Assembly: GCA_041687295.1 (NCBI GenBank)
Contig: JAWLCG010000262.1
Coordinates: 1-7,443 of the forward strand
Reading direction: 5' to 3'
Origin: JAWLCG01 sp041687295
GTDB lineage: Bacteria > Planctomycetota > Phycisphaerae > SM23-33 > FEN-1343
DNA: 7,443 nt
The notes under the pieces were generated by a model. It saw only the letters and a program-made list of their open reading frames with translations, searched no databases and was not told where the DNA came from. Shown in pieces: positions 7,000 to 7,443 of the stretch. The stretch's first letter is position 1. Each line of letters opens with the position of its first letter. A program made the translations under genes and the position numbers.

Positions 7000-7015
7000 G
7001 AGGGCTGAGGCCCTC
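7000..7015. repeat. Small hairpin GAGGGC-TGAG-GCCCTC upstream of hslV
   Basis: This is a perfect 6-bp stem with a four-base loop, lying between the hslV promoter candidate and the next inverted palindrome pair. It is short enough to arise readily in GC-rich DNA. I list it because it is contiguous with the repeat cluster that fills 7000-7405. Confidence 0.4.
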
Positions 7016-7018
7016 GCC

Positions 7019-7094
7019 GTAGGCCGGACGCAGTCCGGCCAGGGGCAGGCGCCGCATGGGGTCTCTGTCCCCAGCCGGACTGCGTTCGGCCTAC
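7019..7094. repeat. Inverted pair of GTAG-headed palindromes (REP-like, type beta)
   Basis: The left copy at 7019-7039 is GTAG plus a perfect 7-bp stem, GCCGGAC and GTCCGGC, around GCA. The right copy, read on the minus strand from 7094 to 7074, is the same with one change (GCCGAAC in the first arm). The heads face outward and 34 bases separate the copies. This is the same layout as the gamma pair at 1763-1828 and the alpha pair at 3052-3198, but with a different stem sequence. Confidence 0.85.
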
Positions 7095-7100
7095 AGCTGG

Positions 7101-7275
7101 CTGGGTGCCCCGGGCAAGCGGGGCGTCAGCACCGCTCGCCCGGTCGAGGGCGGAGAGGCGGTCGGTTCAGGCGGCCGGCTTCCGCCCACGCCGGGCGAGC
7201 CTGCGGCTTGCCCGGGGCACCCAGAGCTGTGGGCCGACCCCGCCCGGGGCGGGGGCGAGCTTGCGGCTTGCCCGG
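7101..7275. repeat. Nested inverted and direct repeats (GGGCAAGC / GCTTGCCC family)
   Basis: A 19-bp perfect inverted repeat has arms at 7101-7119 and 7206-7224 (CTGGGTGCCCCGGGCAAGC and its complement). A 23-base hairpin unit at 7193-7215 (GGGCGAGCC, TGC, GGCTTGCCC) recurs directly at 7253-7275 with one change, 60 bases on. A degenerate inverted copy pairs 7112-7119 with 7134-7141. A palindrome of C and G runs (7238-7254) lies between the direct units. I see no gene in 7000-7443; the spacer is almost entirely such repeats. Confidence 0.8.
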
Positions 7276-7320
7276 CCCAGAGCCGCGGCCCGCACGTGCA
7301 AAGGGCAGAGGGTTTGGAGC

Positions 7321-7405
7321 GTCTTCCGGACGCACGGGTGCGCAGGGCCGCTGGATGGACGGCCCGCCCCGAATGCCCACGGATGGCAATCCGTGGGCTT
7401 GGGGC
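7321..7405 (+). repeat. Dispersed repeat family A, copy 3 (diverged)
   Basis: This shares the layout of the copies at 279-370 and 1626-1718: CCGGACGCACGGGTGCG, a GC-rich middle, ACGGCCCG, then the terminal hairpin and TTGGGG. Its stem is GCCCACGGAT (7375-7384), loop GGCA, ATCCGTGGGC (7389-7398). The loop-closing pair is T-A here and A-T in the other copies, so pairing is kept despite both bases changing. Confidence 0.8.
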
Positions 7406-7443
7406 GGACGGCGCGATCGACCCATATGCGCGATCGGCAGCCG

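Noticed and set aside
6947..7057. 37-codon upstream extension of the hslV frame
   Set aside because: It passes through repeat sequence and would add a non-family N-terminus ahead of the threonine that must be exposed after only a short propeptide.
7126..7425. 99-residue minus-strand open frame
   Set aside because: It is composed of repeat units (repeated GKPQARP words) and has no gene-like signature.

Overview
The window is very GC-rich bacterial chromosomal DNA (roughly 70% by eye). It carries five complete protein-coding genes plus the 3' end of a sixth, separated by intergenic spaces unusually dense in short palindromic repeats. LptB shows a Gram-negative-type cell with an LPS export system. 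The base composition, the repeat-laden spacers and the Gfo/Idh/MocA oxidoreductase suggest a Planctomycetota-like organism (for example Phycisphaerae). That is inference from general familiarity, not a database result.

Layout. Positions 1-212 (+) are the C-terminus of LptB. Positions 213-451 are a spacer with one copy of a roughly 90-base dispersed repeat (family A). Positions 452-1486 (+) encode a cytoplasmic Gfo/Idh/MocA oxidoreductase. Positions 1487-1956 are a gene-free convergent spacer filled with repeats of families B, A and a GTAG-headed palindrome pair. Positions 1957-3036 (-) are mtnA, methylthioribose-1-phosphate isomerase. Positions 3037-3233 hold a plausible mtnA promoter lying between two inverted GTAG-headed palindromes. 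Positions 3234-5417 (-) encode a membrane-bound Cache-HAMP-PAS hybrid-less histidine kinase with a TTG start. Positions 5418-5606 are a divergent promoter region. Positions 5607-6260 (+) are pdxH, pyridoxamine-phosphate oxidase. Positions 6261-6409 are a convergent spacer with one GTAG palindrome and an AT-rich stretch. Positions 6410-6946 (-) are hslV, the peptidase of the HslUV protease, with a short propeptide and a possibly leaderless mRNA. Positions 6947-7443 are gene-free and consist almost wholly of palindromic repeats.

The genes do not form one pathway: they cover LPS export, sugar-type oxidoreduction, methionine or 5'-deoxynucleoside salvage, sensing, B6 synthesis and proteolysis. 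They look like single housekeeping units with their own promoters, and no multi-gene operon is evident. I found no defence system, prophage, CRISPR array, transposase gene, tRNA or rRNA. The most interesting content is the repeat landscape. At least three palindrome families share a GTAG head and occur as inverted pairs, resembling REP/BIME elements. Family A has a stem with a compensatory base-pair change. Repeats cluster at the 3' ends of genes.
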